This document shows positions 5,442 through 6,868 of a stretch of DNA of 6,868 nucleotides, one piece after another. The notes beneath the pieces are model-generated. The model saw nothing but the letters and a program-made list of their open reading frames with translations. It had not been told where the DNA came from and ran no database searches. Position numbers and translations under genes: made by a program. Origin of the DNA: Clostridiales bacterium UBA4362. Its GTDB lineage: Bacteria; Bacillota; Clostridia; TANB77; CAG-508. The first letter of the stretch is position 1. Each line of letters starts with the position of its first letter. Where the stretch lies: contig DGSM01000051.1 of NCBI GenBank assembly GCA_002393975.1, positions 1 through 6,868 of the forward strand. The letters run 5' to 3'.

Positions 5442-6838
5442 TGGTTTTCTCCTCTTTTTCTTGTGTTACTTGCTTCTGTTTCTTCTGTAGTATTTTCTAT
5501 ATCACTAGAGATAAAATCTCTATAATCAAATTCTGCTTTAAATTCTTTTTCTTCCTCAGGTTGATTTGTTTTTTTCTTCTTCAATCTGTTCTTTGGATTA
5601 CTTGATTCCTTGATTTGTTGAATTCTAGTCTTATATTTTTGTTGGAATTTTGATTGTCCTTTTGAAGTATTTCTTTCAAATCTAGGTGCAGTTTTCCCAT
5701 CACTCTCTGTTGCTTGTTCTTTTGCTTGCTTCTTCTTTTCCTTTTTCTCTTTCTTTTCTCTTTTCTTAATTTCTTTTTTAGAATCTTTTAGTTTAGAGTT
5801 TAACATCATGTATTGACTATTGTTTTGCATATCAGCAAATTCAAGTTCATCACATACTAATTGAATAATTGTTGATGCAATTACATCTGGATCATGTCTA
5901 ATTGAAAAATCTTCAATTGTAGATAGGTTTCTTTGTACTAAGTTAATTCCTAAAGCTTTACATTCTTTTATATCAGGAATAACAATATCTGCACCTTTCA
6001 AATTATACTTTTGTATAAACTCAGGAACTACTTCTCCAGTATCATAAATACAATAATCTATAACACCTTCTCCAACATAATCTATTATTGCTTTTAGGTG
6101 ATCTGAAAGAGCATAATTATCTGTTTGTCCCATCTCAGTCATTATATTTGAAACATATATTTTTGTAGCTCTACTCTTTTTAATTTCACGTGCAATTCCT
6201 TTTATTAATAGATTAGGAATTACATTTGTATAAAGGCTTCCAGGTCCTATTACTATTGCATCTGCTTCTCTAATTGCATCTAATACTCCAGGAGCTGGAA
6301 TTGTATTTGTTGGTGTAATATAAACTCTTGAAATCTTACTTGCATTTTTAGCAACCATTTCTGTAATAGAATCTCTATTTTCAACAACAGTTCCATCTTC
6401 TAGTTCTGCACAAATCTTAATTGAATCTAGTGTTCCAGGAATAACTCTTCCTGTCATATTTAATACATTTTTTGAATTCTCTATTGATTTATAGAAAGAA
6501 CCATTAGTTTGATTCATTGCAAAGAAGAATATATCACCAAATGAAAGGTTAGCTAATTTTCCATATTTAAATTGGAAATTAAGTAACTTCTCAACTGATT
6601 CCTCATCATATGATAATGATACTAAACTTTCTTTTATATCTTCTATAGGTAATAATTTTAATTGATCTCTTGAAAAAGATGCCCCATTACCATAGTCAGA
6701 TACAGTAACTATAGCAGTTATATTATCAGTATAATGTTTTAATCCTTTTAAAACACTATTTAATCCTGTACCACCACCGATTACAACAACCTTAGGTCCT
6801 TGATTAAATACTTTTTTATTAAATATTAAAGAATTCAC
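5438..6838 (-). CDS. YvcK/CofD-like family protein with Lys/Glu-rich C-terminal extension
   Basis: Member of the UPF0052 (YvcK/GlmR) family, Rossmann-like proteins related to CofD. Bacillus YvcK/GlmR binds UDP-sugars, is needed on gluconeogenic carbon sources and influences cell-wall precursor supply. Visible are VVVIGGGTGL (17-26), LSFGDIFFFAM (98-108), RVIPGTLDSI (131-140), IGPGSLYTNVIPNLL (197-211), IMTEMGQTD (232-240) and IRHDPDVIA (313-321). The loop normally close to ADDGGSSGRLR is diverged here (SDYGNGASFSRDQ, 47-59), so UDP-sugar binding is less certain. The family usually ends near 320 residues; here about 350-466 is an added low-complexity tail, first Lys-rich (KKEIKKREKKEKKEKKK), then acidic. 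The start is GTG: it would overlap a TGA (6837-6835) of an upstream reading frame as GTGA, mirroring the ATGA overlap at the other end. The frame stays open to the window edge, so an upstream start is possible. First visible gene of the leftward operon. Confidence 0.85.
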   Translation of the reverse strand: MNSLIFNKKVFNQGPKVVVIGGGTGLNSVLKGLKHYTDNITAIVTVSDYGNGASFSRDQLKLLPIEDIKESLVSLSYDEESVEKLLNFQFKYGKLANLSFGDIFFFAMNQTNGSFYKSIENSKNVLNMTGRVIPGTLDSIKICAELEDGTVVENRDSITEMVAKNASKISRVYITPTNTIPAPGVLDAIREADAIVIGPGSLYTNVIPNLLIKGIAREIKKSRATKIYVSNIMTEMGQTDNYALSDHLKAIIDYVGEGVIDYCIYDTGEVVPEFIQKYNLKGADIVIPDIKECKALGINLVQRNLSTIEDFSIRHDPDVIASTIIQLVCDELEFADMQNNSQYMMLNSKLKDSKKEIKKREKKEKKEKKKQAKEQATESDGKTAPRFERNTSKGQSKFQQKYKTRIQQIKESSNPKNRLKKKKTNQPEEEKEFKAEFDYRDFISSDIENTTEETEASNTRKRGENQ

Positions 6839-6868
6839 ATTATTCTTTTCTTTACGTGTATCAGATTG
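6835..6868 (-). CDS. Possible 3' end of an upstream operon gene (partial)
   Basis: On the minus strand the edge frame reads NLIHVKKRIM and stops at TGA (6837-6835), overlapping the GTG of the yvcK-like gene by 4 bases. In many Bacillota rapZ precedes yvcK, but these ten residues do not show the usual RapZ ending, and an open stretch this short proves little. Evidence is limited to the overlap geometry. Confidence 0.2.
   Translation of the reverse strand, partial: NLIHVKKRIM

Noticed and set aside
1..6868. CRISPR array, insertion sequence, integron attC site or phage genes
   Set aside because: No regularly spaced direct repeats, no transposase or integrase frame, and no flanking direct repeats around the GC-rich cassette were found by eye, so the means of its entry is unknown.

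Overview
The window looks like chromosomal DNA of a low-GC Gram-positive bacterium (Bacillota, probably an uncultured Clostridia-type gut lineage). The evidence is the AT-rich composition (neighbouring coding regions look roughly 20-30% GC), AGGAGG-type ribosome binding sites, sigma70/sigmaA-type promoters, compact operons with 4-base gene overlaps, a CCA-encoding tRNA gene, and the gene families present (YvcK, HolA, GH133 debranching enzyme, chromosomal TraX-family protein). TGG is used for Trp and TGA serves as a stop, so the standard bacterial code applies. The placement is inference from composition and gene content; no marker was compared.

Layout. At the left, a tRNA-Gly(TCC) gene lies on the minus strand with its own near-consensus promoter and intrinsic terminator. 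Running rightward are an RluA-family pseudouridine synthase gene with an N-terminal S4 domain (236-1120) and, 9 bases later, a TraX-family membrane protein gene (1130-1906). Next is a compact independent transcription unit (about 1909-2327): a very strong extended -10 promoter with an inverted repeat in its spacer, a structured ~84-nt leader, a perfect AGGAGG, an unrecognised 78-aa gene (2028-2264), and a strong terminator. The 78-aa gene is about 50% GC with about 62% GC at third positions, unlike everything around it. A second hairpin (2369-2399) separates it from a convergent block.

The right two thirds is a minus-strand operon read yvcK-like (5438-6838) -> GH133 glycogen debranching enzyme (3405-5441) -> holA (2402-3394). 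The genes overlap by 4 bases or are 10 bases apart, which suggests translational coupling. YvcK/GlmR-type proteins bind UDP-sugars and link carbon flux to cell-wall precursors, and the debranching enzyme mobilises alpha-glucan stores, so the first two could share a carbon-status theme. holA (clamp-loader delta) is a replication gene that appears to ride along. The YvcK-like protein has a diverged first glycine/aspartate loop and a Lys/Glu-rich tail of about 115 residues.

The best candidate for something undescribed is the 78-aa cassette: it has a full set of strong expression signals, foreign-looking composition, and no family I can recognise.
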